Positions 22,603-30,057 of a DNA stretch of 30,328 bases are shown piece after piece (position 1 is the stretch's first letter; each line of letters starts with the position of its first letter). This stretch comes from Phyllobacteriaceae bacterium. GTDB lineage: Bacteria > Pseudomonadota > Alphaproteobacteria > Rhizobiales > Devosiaceae. The notes beneath the pieces are model-generated. The model had not been told where the DNA came from. It saw only the letters and a program-made list of their open reading frames with translations, and searched no databases. Location of the stretch: NCBI GenBank assembly GCA_012799265.1, contig JAAZLP010000129.1:1-30328 (forward strand), given 5' to 3'. The position numbers and the translations under genes are program-made.

Positions 22603-23931
22603 TTACTCAAGCGTTTTGAGGATGCCCGAGAGCGTTGTGATGATCTGATCGATCTGGCTTTCCGAGACGATCAGCGGCGGCGAAAGCGCAATAATGTCGC
22701 CCGTGGTGCGGATGAGCAGTCCCTGCTCGAAGGCCTGAAGGAAGGCCGAGAAAGCACGCTTGGTCGGTTGGCCGTCGATCGGCTGCAACTCGATGGCACC
22801 GACAAGGCCGATATTGCGGATATCGATGACATGTGGCAGGACCTTGAGGCTGTGCAACCCGTCTTCCCAGACCTTGGCGAGTTTCGCGCCGCGGGTCAGC
22901 AGCCCTTCGTCCTTGTAGGTTTCGAGTGTGGCCAGGCCCGCAGCAGAGGCAATCGGATTGCCGGAATAAGTATAGCCGTGGAAGAACTCGATCAGGTGTT
23001 CCGGCCCGGTCATGAAGGCATCGTGGATTTCCTTGGAGACCATGACCGCGCCCATCGGGATGACGCCATTGGTGAGGCCCTTGGCCGTGACCATGATATC
23101 GGGCACCACACCAAAATAGTCGGCGGCAAACGGCGTGCCCAACCGGCCATAGCCAGTGATCACTTCGTCAAAGATCAGCAGGATGCCGTGCTTTTTGGTG
23201 ATGTCGCGCAGGCGCTGCAGATAGCCCGCCGGCGGAATGAGCACACCAGTGGAGCCAGCCACTGGCTCGACAATCACAGCGGCGATGGTCGAGGCGTCAT
23301 GCAGCGTAACGATGCGCTCGAGCTCGTCCGCAAGATCAACACCATGTTCCGGAAGGCCCTTGGAGAAGGCGTTCCTGGAAAGATTATGCGTATGGGGCAG
23401 GTGATCAACGCCCGTCAGCAGCGTGCCAAACATCTTGCGGTTGGTGACAATGCCGCCAACCGAGATGCCGCCAAAATTGACGCCGTGATAGCCGCGCTCG
23501 CGACCGATGAGGCGGGTGCGCGAACCTTGGCCAATGACCTTCTGATAGGCGAGGGCGACCTTGAGCGCGGTTTCAACCGATTCCGAGCCGGAATTGGTGA
23601 AAAGCACGTGGTCGAGACCATCGGGAGTGATGTCCACCAGCCGATTTGCCAGCTCAAAGGCCTTGGGGTGGCCCATCTGGAAAGCGGGCGCATAGTCGAG
23701 CTCTGCCGCCTGATTGGCAATAGCTTCGACGATCTTGGATCGCGCATGCCCGGCATTGCAGCACCAGAGGCCGGCCGTGCCGTCCAGCACCTGACGACCA
23801 TCGCTGGTCGTGTAGTGCATGTCTTTTGCCGCCACGAACATGCGCGGGGATTTCTTGAATTGCCGGTTTGCCGTAAAGGGCATCCAGAACGCGCTCAGAT
23901 CATTCGGCGCAACATTGGATGATGTGGACAC
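22603..23931 (-). CDS. Omega-amino acid (beta-alanine):pyruvate aminotransferase
   Basis: A 442-residue class III PLP aminotransferase. I prefer the GTG at 23931, with GGGAG/GAGGG in front, over a GTG at 23958, because it gives the family length. The opening NDLSAFWMPFTANRQFKKSP, RMFVAAKDMHYTT and DGTAGLWCCNAGH are characteristic of beta-alanine:pyruvate transaminases. The PLP lysine is Lys284 in VTAKGLTNG and the cofactor-binding Asp is Asp255 in IFDEVITGYGR. It turns beta-alanine or 3-aminoisobutyrate into malonate or methylmalonate semialdehyde, feeding the next gene, mmsA. It is divergent from rutR with a RutR-like site between them, and heads the eight-gene run. Confidence 0.93.
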   Translation of the reverse strand: MSTSSNVAPNDLSAFWMPFTANRQFKKSPRMFVAAKDMHYTTSDGRQVLDGTAGLWCCNAGHARSKIVEAIANQAAELDYAPAFQMGHPKAFELANRLVDITPDGLDHVLFTNSGSESVETALKVALAYQKVIGQGSRTRLIGRERGYHGVNFGGISVGGIVTNRKMFGTLLTGVDHLPHTHNLSRNAFSKGLPEHGVDLADELERIVTLHDASTIAAVIVEPVAGSTGVLIPPAGYLQRLRDITKKHGILLIFDEVITGYGRLGTPFAADYFGVVPDIMVTAKGLTNGVIPMGAVMVSKEIHDAFMTGPEHLIEFFHGYTYSGNPIASAAGLATLETYKDEGLLTRGAKLAKVWEDGLHSLKVLPHVIDIRNIGLVGAIELQPIDGQPTKRAFSAFLQAFEQGLLIRTTGDIIALSPPLIVSESQIDQIITTLSGILKTLE

Positions 23932-24005
23932 GAAACCCTCGCTCCCAAAGTGTGGCACTGGCTTTTCTTTTGGCTCTTGACGTGAGCAAGTGAACCCAAG
24001 AAATT

Positions 24006-24021
24006 TTGACCAGTTGGAAAA
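24006..24021. promoter_or_regulatory. RutR-box-like operator
   Basis: TTGACCAGTTGGAAAA matches the RutR palindrome TTGACCANNTGGTCAA at 12 of 14 fixed positions; the left half is perfect. It sits in the divergent promoter region, 35 bases before the rutR start and about 74 bases before the aminotransferase start. Confidence 0.7.
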
Positions 24022-24056
24022 ATGTTAGCATCCCTACACATTCCCGCAAGGCGAAA

Positions 24057-24782
24057 ATGGCAACGCGAAAACTGAATGATGGCGAGGCAGCGTCCACCCC
24101 GGTCAAGCGTCAGGCCAAGGCGGGCGTAAAAGCAGCTGGCAGTAAGACGCCTGGACGCGCAAAGCCGCTGACGCGCATTCAGAAGGAAAAACAGGACATT
24201 ATCCTGGAAGCTGCGCTTGAGGTGTTCTCACTTCACGGCTTCAGGGGCGCGACCATCGACCAGATTGCTGCCCAGGCCGGGATGAGCAAACCCAACCTGC
24301 TCTATTACTTCCCGAAAAAGGAAGAGATACACCGTCGGCTGATTTCCGAACTGCTCGACACCTGGCTAGCGCCCTTGCGCGAATTCGACGAAACCGGCGA
24401 TCCGTTCACCGAAATCCGCTCCTATATCCGCCGTAAGCTGGAAATGGCGCGCGACATGCCGCGCGAGAGCCGCCTCTTTGCCAATGAAATGTTGCAGGGC
24501 GCGCCGCACGTCAGCGAAATGATCGAGGTGGACCTCAAGCAGTTGGTCGACGAGAAGGCCAAGGTGCTGCTGACCTGGATGGATCAGGGCAAGATTTCCC
24601 GCGCCGATCCCTACCACCTGATTTTTTCAATCTGGGCGACCACCCAGCACTATGCCGATTTCGACGTCCAGGTGCGCGCCGTGCTTGGCCCGGGTCGGAA
24701 TGGGGATGGGCGCTTTGAAGATGCCGCACGCTACCTCGAGCATCTGTTCATGCACGGTTTGACGCTGCGGCCAAAGACCTGA
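24057..24782 (+). CDS. rutR: TetR-family regulator RutR (pyrimidine-responsive)
   Basis: A 241-residue repressor that starts at the ATG at 24057. A Lys/Ala-rich leader of about 45 residues precedes the TetR helix-turn-helix (AALEVFSLHGFRGATIDQIA, then AGMSKPNLLYYFPKKEEIH). The C-terminal domain follows E. coli RutR closely by memory: LLDTWLAPLREF, SYIRRKLEMARDMPRESRLF, NEMLQGAP and HLIFSIWATTQHYADF. E. coli RutR binds uracil and thymine and controls the rut operon. Here no rut genes are seen; instead it faces the reductive pyrimidine pathway genes, so its local target is most likely that operon. Confidence 0.93.
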   Translation: MATRKLNDGEAASTPVKRQAKAGVKAAGSKTPGRAKPLTRIQKEKQDIILEAALEVFSLHGFRGATIDQIAAQAGMSKPNLLYYFPKKEEIHRRLISELLDTWLAPLREFDETGDPFTEIRSYIRRKLEMARDMPRESRLFANEMLQGAPHVSEMIEVDLKQLVDEKAKVLLTWMDQGKISRADPYHLIFSIWATTQHYADFDVQVRAVLGPGRNGDGRFEDAARYLEHLFMHGLTLRPKT

Positions 24783-24795
24783 CGCGACCGTCAGG
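24778..24795. terminator. Short hairpin holding both stop codons of a convergent gene pair
   Basis: CCTGACG and CGTCAGG form a perfect 7-pair stem with a CGAC loop. The rutR TGA (24780-24782) and the diguanylate cyclase TGA (24793-24791, minus) lie in opposite arms. No clear T-run follows, so termination is possible but not proven. Confidence 0.4.
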
Positions 24796-25855
24796 CGGTC
24801 CTCACCATGCCGGACTGGACCTGATCGCCCGGCTCGAGCCGCAGGACGGGCATATCGCCAGCAAAGCAGAATGTGCTCCCTTTCAGCCGCTTGGCGTCAT
24901 AGAGCGCGCGGTCGGCTAGCCTCAGAGATGTGCCGGCCGCAGTTGCCTGCCCGTCCGCAACGATCCCGATGCTGACCCCGACATTAATCCTGCCATCGGT
25001 CGCGATCAGAGGCGCGCTCACCGCAGCGATGCAGTCTTCAGCCAGTTGTGCCAGTGTCTTGCGCATCTGGTAGCGCTGGACGATGGCAACGAATTCGTCC
25101 CCGCCCACCCTGGCGAGAAATTCCCCGGGCTGAAGCCTGCCCTTGAGGCGTCCTGCAACTTCCTGCAGCACCTTGTCGCCGGCGGCATGACCAAGCTCGT
25201 CATTGATCGGCTTGAAATTATCGAGATCAAAGACCAGGAGGGAAAAGGGCTGCTCATTGGCATGGAGCCGCTGCAATTCTTCTTCCAGCGCCAACCTGTT
25301 GGCGAGGCCGGTCAAGTGGTCGCGGCGCGCCTGGTGCCGCGCCCGACGCCGCGCCGCCTCAATCTTTCGAACATGTCCCCGCATCAGCAACAGGCAGGCG
25401 AGCAGCCCCACGATCATCGCCGCCATGACCGGCACGCGCGACGGCGCGAAACGGTCAAACAGCATTCTGCCTAGCTGTGCCGGTATCCAGCTCAGGAACT
25501 TGCCCCGGTATTCGCCAGAAAAGAGCGGTATGGCCTGTCGTCCCTCATCCGAGGGACGCGCTTCAACGATCTGCAGATCAGCGAGACCGGCAATGGCGCC
25601 CAGATTTTTCAGTTGCGCTGCAATGCCCTCACCCGGATCACCGGCAATCTGATCGGCAATGGCATTGGCGCGCTGGCGCTCCCTTGCCATGGCGTCGGCA
25701 TCAGTTGTCTCCATGACATGGATGGCGCTGGCGACCAGAGTGATAATGCCAAGAAGCGCGCAGCAGAGGGCGGCAACCACCAGCCGCCTAATGGGCGCGA
25801 GCGGTTCGACACTCTCGATATCTGGCGCGCCGGAAACGCTGTTTGCTTTGCCCAA
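24791..25855 (-). CDS. Membrane-bound diguanylate cyclase (GGDEF domain)
   Basis: A 354-residue inner-membrane signalling enzyme that would make cyclic di-GMP. Helices at about 24-48 and 142-160 flank a ~90-residue periplasmic sensor region with no domain I can name. The GGDEF domain runs from about 175 to 335 with RRDHLTGLANRLALEE, VFDLDNFKPINDELGH and an intact active site VGGDEF (GGDEF at 251-255). The inhibitory RxxD site normally found five residues before it is absent (QPGE instead), so product feedback is probably lost. It seems to start with TTG at 25855, which has GAGAGGG five bases upstream; no better start exists before helix 1. Confidence 0.88.
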   Translation of the reverse strand: MGKANSVSGAPDIESVEPLAPIRRLVVAALCCALLGIITLVASAIHVMETTDADAMARERQRANAIADQIAGDPGEGIAAQLKNLGAIAGLADLQIVEARPSDEGRQAIPLFSGEYRGKFLSWIPAQLGRMLFDRFAPSRVPVMAAMIVGLLACLLLMRGHVRKIEAARRRARHQARRDHLTGLANRLALEEELQRLHANEQPFSLLVFDLDNFKPINDELGHAAGDKVLQEVAGRLKGRLQPGEFLARVGGDEFVAIVQRYQMRKTLAQLAEDCIAAVSAPLIATDGRINVGVSIGIVADGQATAAGTSLRLADRALYDAKRLKGSTFCFAGDMPVLRLEPGDQVQSGMVRTA

Positions 25856-25921
25856 GATGCCCTCTCTCGACCGACGCGCATCATGCCCAGCAAACAGTTC
25901 GCAACCGGTTAGCGTTTTTAC

Positions 25922-26299
25922 TCAGCCGTGCCGCACCTGGGCGATCAGCGCCAGGGCGCGCCCTTCTGGGTCGCTGAAAAAGGCGAGCCACTCCTCGGTG
26001 CCGTCGCTATGGCGATGGACCATGTGCGAGCCTGCACTGAAGACCACGCCCTTTGCCTCAAGCGCCGACTGGGCCAGCGCCAGGTCATGGACCCGGAAAT
26101 AGAGAACGGATTCCGCCCCTGGCTGCTTGGTCTCATGCAGATAAAGGCGCGTGCCGGCGAGGTCGAAGAAGGCCAGCTCGCCAAAGCTATAGAGATGATC
26201 CAGCCCCAGAACATCGCGATAGAAAGTGGTGGCTTCGTCAATATCACGGACCATGCGCGAGATCTGTCCAAGGCTTGCTACGCCCGAAAACTCTGCCAT
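25922..26299 (-). CDS. VOC (glyoxalase/bleomycin-resistance) family protein
   Basis: A 125-residue single-domain protein. The ATG at 26299 has GGGGAGG six bases upstream, whereas the longer frame to 26404 has no comparable site. The fold signature is clear: LGQISRMVRDIDEATTFYRD at the start of the first repeat, LAFFDLAGTRLYLHE ending it, and WLAFFSDPEGRALALIAQ at the end of the second. These proteins bind a metal with His/Glu residues and act on small molecules (isomerases, dioxygenases, resistance proteins). The substrate cannot be assigned. It is 66 bases upstream of the diguanylate cyclase on the same strand and divergent from the large membrane protein gene. Confidence 0.88.
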   Translation of the reverse strand: MAEFSGVASLGQISRMVRDIDEATTFYRDVLGLDHLYSFGELAFFDLAGTRLYLHETKQPGAESVLYFRVHDLALAQSALEAKGVVFSAGSHMVHRHSDGTEEWLAFFSDPEGRALALIAQVRHG

Positions 26300-26434
26300 T
26301 TCTGCCTCCCCGGTTCGCACGATCAAAGTTAGTGCAGAAAGGAGCGACCTTCTCTCGCTCGTCTGGCTAGGTTTTCCACCCGTCCTTAACCCGCCCTGGT
26401 TCAAGGTGCAGCGTCAGGACCATGGGGAGCCGCC

Positions 26435-28225
26435 TTGTCATCCAATTCCGTTGCGCAACTCAGCCGCCGCGACTGGGTCTGGCTCGTCGCCGTCTGGTCC
26501 ATTGCTGTCGCGACAATGATGGCGCGGGGTGTCCTGGCGCCCGCTGAGGGGCCATTCTTCGTCGATACCGACGACGCCATGCGCATGGTGGTGGTGCGGG
26601 ATTTTCTCGCCGGGCAGGGGTGGTATGACACCATCCAGCATCGGCTCAACACGCCCTTTGGTGCAGACATCCACTGGTCGCGTTTCGTCGACCTGCCGTT
26701 GGCGGCGCTCCTCTTTATTGGCCAGATTTTTACGGACGCGCACCACGCCACACTCTTTGTAGGAACCGTCTGGCCCTTGTTCCTGCTCGGCGTCCTGCTT
26801 TTCCTCTCGCTGCGGATCGCGCGTGAACTTGTCGGGCCGGAAAGCATCCTTCCGGCGCTGGTGCTGCCCATCGTGAGTCCCGCCGTCCTTGCCGAGTTCA
26901 CGCCAGGCCGGCTCGACCACCACAATGTGGTCATCGTACTGACCATGGCTTGCCTGCTCTCGGTTCTGGTCGCCCAGCGTCGCCCTGTAATGGCCGTGCT
27001 GGCGGGGTTCTTCGCCGCCAGTGCAATGGCCATCGCTATCGAAGCCCTGCCGGTGGTCATGGCCACCATCCTTGCCCTCGGCCTTCTCTATATTGCCGAT
27101 CCCGCACGCGCCCCGAGCCTGCGCCGCTTTGGCCTCTCCTTTGCCGGTTTCATGCTCGTTCATCTCGCCCTGGCGCGCCCGCCGGAACGATGGCTTGAAG
27201 CGGCCTGTGACGCTATTTCACCCGTCTATGCGCTGGCCGGTCTCGCCGTCGGCGCTGCCTATCTCATCGTCTCGCTGGTGCCAGCGCCGCGTCAGGCCTG
27301 GCAACGCTTTCTTCTGCTCGCCGCGCTCGGTCTTGCCGCCACTGCCATAGTCGCCCTGGCCTATCCGCATTGCCTCGCCGGGCCTTATGGCGACCTTGAC
27401 CCCTGGCTCAAGGACAACTGGATGGATGCGGTAATCGAAGCCAAGCCTTGGCATGCCGCCCTGTCCGAGATTCCGGCCTACGCAATCACCGTTGCGGTTC
27501 CCGCTGTGCTCGGTGCCATCGCAACGCTTTTCGCCATGCGCAACGACCGGACGAACCGCCTCGGCTGGCTCGCTCTGCTCCTCTTCATCATCGCAACCGC
27601 GCTGATCATGCTGGTTCAGATCAGGGGGGCGCGGCTTGCCGTCCTGCCAACCATCCCCGCTGCCGCCTGGCTCATCCTCAAGGCCCGCGAACGCTATCTT
27701 CACCGTGCAAACCTCCTGCGGGCCCTCGGACTGCTGGGCGCCTGGCTGGCCTTTTCCGGCGTTGTTCTCGTCGTCCTTGTCAATCTCGTGCTGCGGCTCT
27801 TTCCAGGCAGCGCCGCCGAAACTTTGGCAGAGACCCGGGCAGACAAATCGCTATGCCTTGCCAGCGGGTCTTTCGCCGATCTGCGTGGCCTTGCCCCCGA
27901 GCACATCATGGCGCCCGTCGACCTGGGCGCCCATATCCTGCTCGAGACGCCCCATGCCGTCGTCGCGGCCCCCTATCACCGCAATGAGGAGGGCATGCTA
28001 GATGCCTTCCGCTTCCTCAATGGCCCGGTGGATGAAGCCCGCGAGATCGCCAAGCGCCGAGGCCTCGGCCTCTTCGTTACCTGCGATGCCATGCCGGAAA
28101 TGTGGGGAAGTGGTTTGCAGCAAGACGGTACGCTGCTCAATCTGCTCGCTGCTGGAACGCCGCCCGACTGGCTGGAGGATGTGTCCCTGGGTGGGCCGTT
28201 GAAGGTCTATGCCATCCTGCCCTAG
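26435..28225 (+). CDS. Large multi-spanning membrane protein, GT-C glycosyltransferase-like
   Basis: A 596-residue protein with roughly 11-13 membrane helices. The TTG at 26435 is preceded by GGGGAG at good spacing; no in-frame ATG fits. After helix 1 comes an acidic periplasmic motif, VDTDDAMRMVVVRDFLAGQG (D44, D46, D47), followed by DIHWSRFVDLPLA, then GRLDHHN (DHHN at 161-164). An acidic loop after the first helix, many helices and a soluble C-terminal part from about 470 fit the GT-C/oligosaccharyltransferase (STT3/PglB) architecture. Homologues are, as I recall, often labelled AcrB/AcrD-like without reason. A role in transferring lipid-linked sugars is inferred. Confidence 0.7.
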   Translation: MSSNSVAQLSRRDWVWLVAVWSIAVATMMARGVLAPAEGPFFVDTDDAMRMVVVRDFLAGQGWYDTIQHRLNTPFGADIHWSRFVDLPLAALLFIGQIFTDAHHATLFVGTVWPLFLLGVLLFLSLRIARELVGPESILPALVLPIVSPAVLAEFTPGRLDHHNVVIVLTMACLLSVLVAQRRPVMAVLAGFFAASAMAIAIEALPVVMATILALGLLYIADPARAPSLRRFGLSFAGFMLVHLALARPPERWLEAACDAISPVYALAGLAVGAAYLIVSLVPAPRQAWQRFLLLAALGLAATAIVALAYPHCLAGPYGDLDPWLKDNWMDAVIEAKPWHAALSEIPAYAITVAVPAVLGAIATLFAMRNDRTNRLGWLALLLFIIATALIMLVQIRGARLAVLPTIPAAAWLILKARERYLHRANLLRALGLLGAWLAFSGVVLVVLVNLVLRLFPGSAAETLAETRADKSLCLASGSFADLRGLAPEHIMAPVDLGAHILLETPHAVVAAPYHRNEEGMLDAFRFLNGPVDEAREIAKRRGLGLFVTCDAMPEMWGSGLQQDGTLLNLLAAGTPPDWLEDVSLGGPLKVYAILP

Positions 28226-28596
28226 AGGCACTCCTGATCAAGCGCCAGTTCGGCCCTGACCCTACGGCTGAGCTTGCCGACGACAAGCCTGTGGGCGTCG
28301 ACGATATAGGCGCGGATTTCCGCCCCCGTGAGCGGGCTGGTAGGCGCAATAGCCACCCAGCCGGCACGAGCAAAATAGGGTGCCGGTCGAATGCCGGGCA
28401 GTTCCGTCATCATGGTAAAGCCAAGTTCGGAGACCTTGAGCCAGATCTCGCCGTCGTCCTTGTCGAGGAGGAAGAAGATCTTCCCGCCGACCTTGGCGAC
28501 GGAATCGTCGCGCCATTGCCGGACCAGCGTCGCAGCCGGCAGGGCGAGGACAAAAGCTTCGAATGTGGCCCTTGAGAAAATGGCGTCCGGTGTCAT
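28222..28596 (-). CDS. MmcQ/YjbR-family protein
   Basis: A 124-residue cytosolic protein that starts at the ATG at 28596 (weak ribosome site). The sequence order fits the YjbR (CyaY-like fold) family: FEAFVLALPAATLVRQW, VAKVGGKIFFLLDKDDGEIW, KVSELGFTMMTE, GIRPAPYFARAGWVAI and a final helical part beginning LTGAEIRAYIVDAHRLV. Members are often called DNA-binding, but the function is poorly known. Its TAG stop shares the CTAG with the stop of the convergent GT-C-like gene. MsrA lies 73 bases upstream on the same strand. Confidence 0.85.
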   Translation of the reverse strand: MTPDAIFSRATFEAFVLALPAATLVRQWRDDSVAKVGGKIFFLLDKDDGEIWLKVSELGFTMMTELPGIRPAPYFARAGWVAIAPTSPLTGAEIRAYIVDAHRLVVGKLSRRVRAELALDQECL

Positions 28597-28669
28597 GAAC
28601 CATATCTGAAGAAGAGGCGCCCGATCAGGGACCGGACGCCTGGCGTTGCTATTCGTTGGCCGGTCGCAC

Positions 28670-29326
28670 CTATTCGGCAGCAACAACGACACCAATGGGG
28701 CAGCTCACGCCGGTGCCATTGAGCCCGCAATAGCCATTCGGATTCTTGGCTAGATATTGCTGGTGATAGGTCTCGGCATAATAGAATGGCGCCGCGGCTG
28801 CGATTTCGGTCGTGATGGGGCCCAGGCCCCGCTCATGCAGGGCCGCCTCATAGCTGGCCTTGCTCCTGGCCACGATTTCCGCCTGCTCGGGCGTCGTCGT
28901 ATAGATGGCCGAGCGATATTGCGTGCCCATGTCATTGCCCTGTCGCATGCCCTGAGTGGGGTCATGCTCTTCCCAGAAGGTCTTGAGCAGCTTTTCCAGC
29001 GATATTGTCTTGGGGTCGTAAACCACCTTGACCGCCTCGGTATGCCCGGTGCGGCCGGAGCACACTTCCTCATAGGTCGGGTTGGGCGTAGGGCCACCCT
29101 GATAGCCAACCGCGGTGACAACCACGCCGGGCAGTTTCCAGAACAGTCGTTCAGCGCCCCAGAAACAACCAAGGCCGAAATAGATGGTCTCGCTACCCTC
29201 GGGATAAGGCCCCTTGAGGGCTGCGCCATTGACGAAGTGATCGGGCGCAATGGCCATTTCTTCACCGCGGCCGGGAAGGGCCTCCGCGGCACTGGGAAAG
29301 GTCATCGGCTTTTGACGGAAGAACAT
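28670..29326 (-). CDS. msrA: Peptide methionine (S)-S-oxide reductase
   Basis: A 218-residue repair enzyme that reduces methionine-S-sulfoxide in oxidised proteins. AGGAG precedes the ATG at 29326. The catalytic motif is GCFWGAER with Cys54. The motif GYQGG is also present, and resolving cysteines are Cys200 and Cys209 near the C-terminus (GYCGLNGTGVSCP). The ~40-residue N-terminal extension matches the long alphaproteobacterial form. There is no signal peptide, so it acts in the cytosol. It fits the oxidative-stress flavour of neighbours, but no shared operon with a regulator is visible. Confidence 0.97.
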   Translation of the reverse strand: MFFRQKPMTFPSAAEALPGRGEEMAIAPDHFVNGAALKGPYPEGSETIYFGLGCFWGAERLFWKLPGVVVTAVGYQGGPTPNPTYEEVCSGRTGHTEAVKVVYDPKTISLEKLLKTFWEEHDPTQGMRQGNDMGTQYRSAIYTTTPEQAEIVARSKASYEAALHERGLGPITTEIAAAAPFYYAETYHQQYLAKNPNGYCGLNGTGVSCPIGVVVAAE

Positions 29327-29376
29327 GAATTGCTCCTTTCGGCCAGATTTGGCGTCGTGTCTGCCTATATGGGTAT

Positions 29377-29700
29377 TCAGAACTGTTCCTGCCGCAAAAA
29401 TCTCTCGCGACGTGTCCGTCGACCGGCGAGAGCCAGGATGATTCCCGGAATGCCAAGCACCGCAAAGGCCGGATAGGCTAGAAGTGCCTGTAAAATCGTC
29501 CCCAGGAGGTCAGCAAAAAAACGGCTGTCGAAGAAAGTGGATACAGTCTCAAGGCTCGCCGGGTGCAGTTGTAACCAGATGCCGCCGAGGCTGGTAAAGA
29601 CAATGTCGTTGGTTGCCAGCGATTTCGTGCCGTCCATGACCAGAAGGATCAGTGCAAGACCGATCAGCCATGTTCCCAATATTCTCAAAACCAGCCGCAT
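29377..29700 (-). CDS. Small membrane protein, two helices, unknown function
   Basis: A 107-residue protein that starts at the ATG at 29700. Helix 1 is at about 5-24 (LRILGTWLIGLALILLVMDG) and helix 2 at about 73-92 (LQALLAYPAFAVLGIPGIIL). The roughly 45 residues between them (TNDIVFTSLGGIWLQLHPAS, then ETVSTFFDSRF) would be periplasmic, and the C-terminus is strongly basic (GRRTRRERFLRQ), consistent with a cytosolic tail. Similar small proteins are common and unnamed in Rhizobiales. It lies 50 bases upstream of msrA on the same strand and may be co-transcribed. Confidence 0.7.
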   Translation of the reverse strand: MRLVLRILGTWLIGLALILLVMDGTKSLATNDIVFTSLGGIWLQLHPASLETVSTFFDSRFFADLLGTILQALLAYPAFAVLGIPGIILALAGRRTRRERFLRQEQF

Positions 29701-29830
29701 GTGCCCATCCAAGGCCCGCAGGATAAGTTAAAGGGGCCGAAAACCCAGTGGTACTGCCATATCCCGGGCCGCCTCAGCAAGGTGCGGCTGGGCCTGAGAA
29801 AAAACAATTGTTTGCCGGAGAAGTGATCCC

Positions 29831-29858
29831 TTGCGCCGCAAGCGATCATGAGTATATT
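29831..29858 (+). promoter_or_regulatory. Possible sigma-70 promoter of tRNA-Ser
   Basis: TTGCGC (29831-29836), a 16-base spacer and TATATT (29853-29858) lie 62 bases before the tRNA. The -10 is close to consensus and the -35 matches at its first three bases. No other candidate is as good in the 220-base gap. Confidence 0.4.
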
Positions 29859-29920
29859 GCGCCTCGCTCGCAACGGCCCTCGTGGCCCCTTTCGGCCTTC
29901 CAACCGAGACTGCGCGATGC

Positions 29921-30010
29921 GGAGAGATGGCCGAGTGGTCGAAGGCGCACGCCTGGAAAGTGTGTAGGCGGGGAACCGTCTCGAGGGTTCGAATCCCTCT
30001 CTCTCCGCCA
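29921..30010 (+). tRNA. tRNA-Ser (anticodon GGA)
   Basis: The acceptor stem GGAGAGA pairs with TCTCTCC; the discriminator base is G and CCA is encoded (30008-30010). The anticodon stem CACGC/GTGTG encloses the loop CTGGAAA, with anticodon GGA at 29955-29957, reading UCC and UCU codons. A long variable arm (class II, as expected for serine) precedes the T arm GAGGGTTCGAATCCCTC. It is transcribed alone and followed by a terminator. Confidence 0.98.
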
Positions 30011-30036
30011 CTTGCCCCCGCGAAAGCGTTCTCCCG

Positions 30037-30057
30037 ATCCGGCCGCGGCCGGATTTT
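30037..30057 (+). terminator. Rho-independent terminator of tRNA-Ser
   Basis: ATCCGGCCG and CGGCCGGAT form a perfect palindrome (stem of at least 7 pairs with a CGCG loop), followed by TTTT. It begins 27 bases after the tRNA CCA. Confidence 0.85.

Noticed and set aside
22768..23922. Long antisense open frame (384 codons) opposite the aminotransferase gene
   Set aside because: The aminotransferase motifs are unequivocal; the antisense protein has no recognisable domain.
29770..29805. Possible hairpin followed by an A-run upstream of tRNA-Ser
   Set aside because: Pairing is imperfect and the run is A on the plus strand with no gene on the minus strand that would use it as a terminator.
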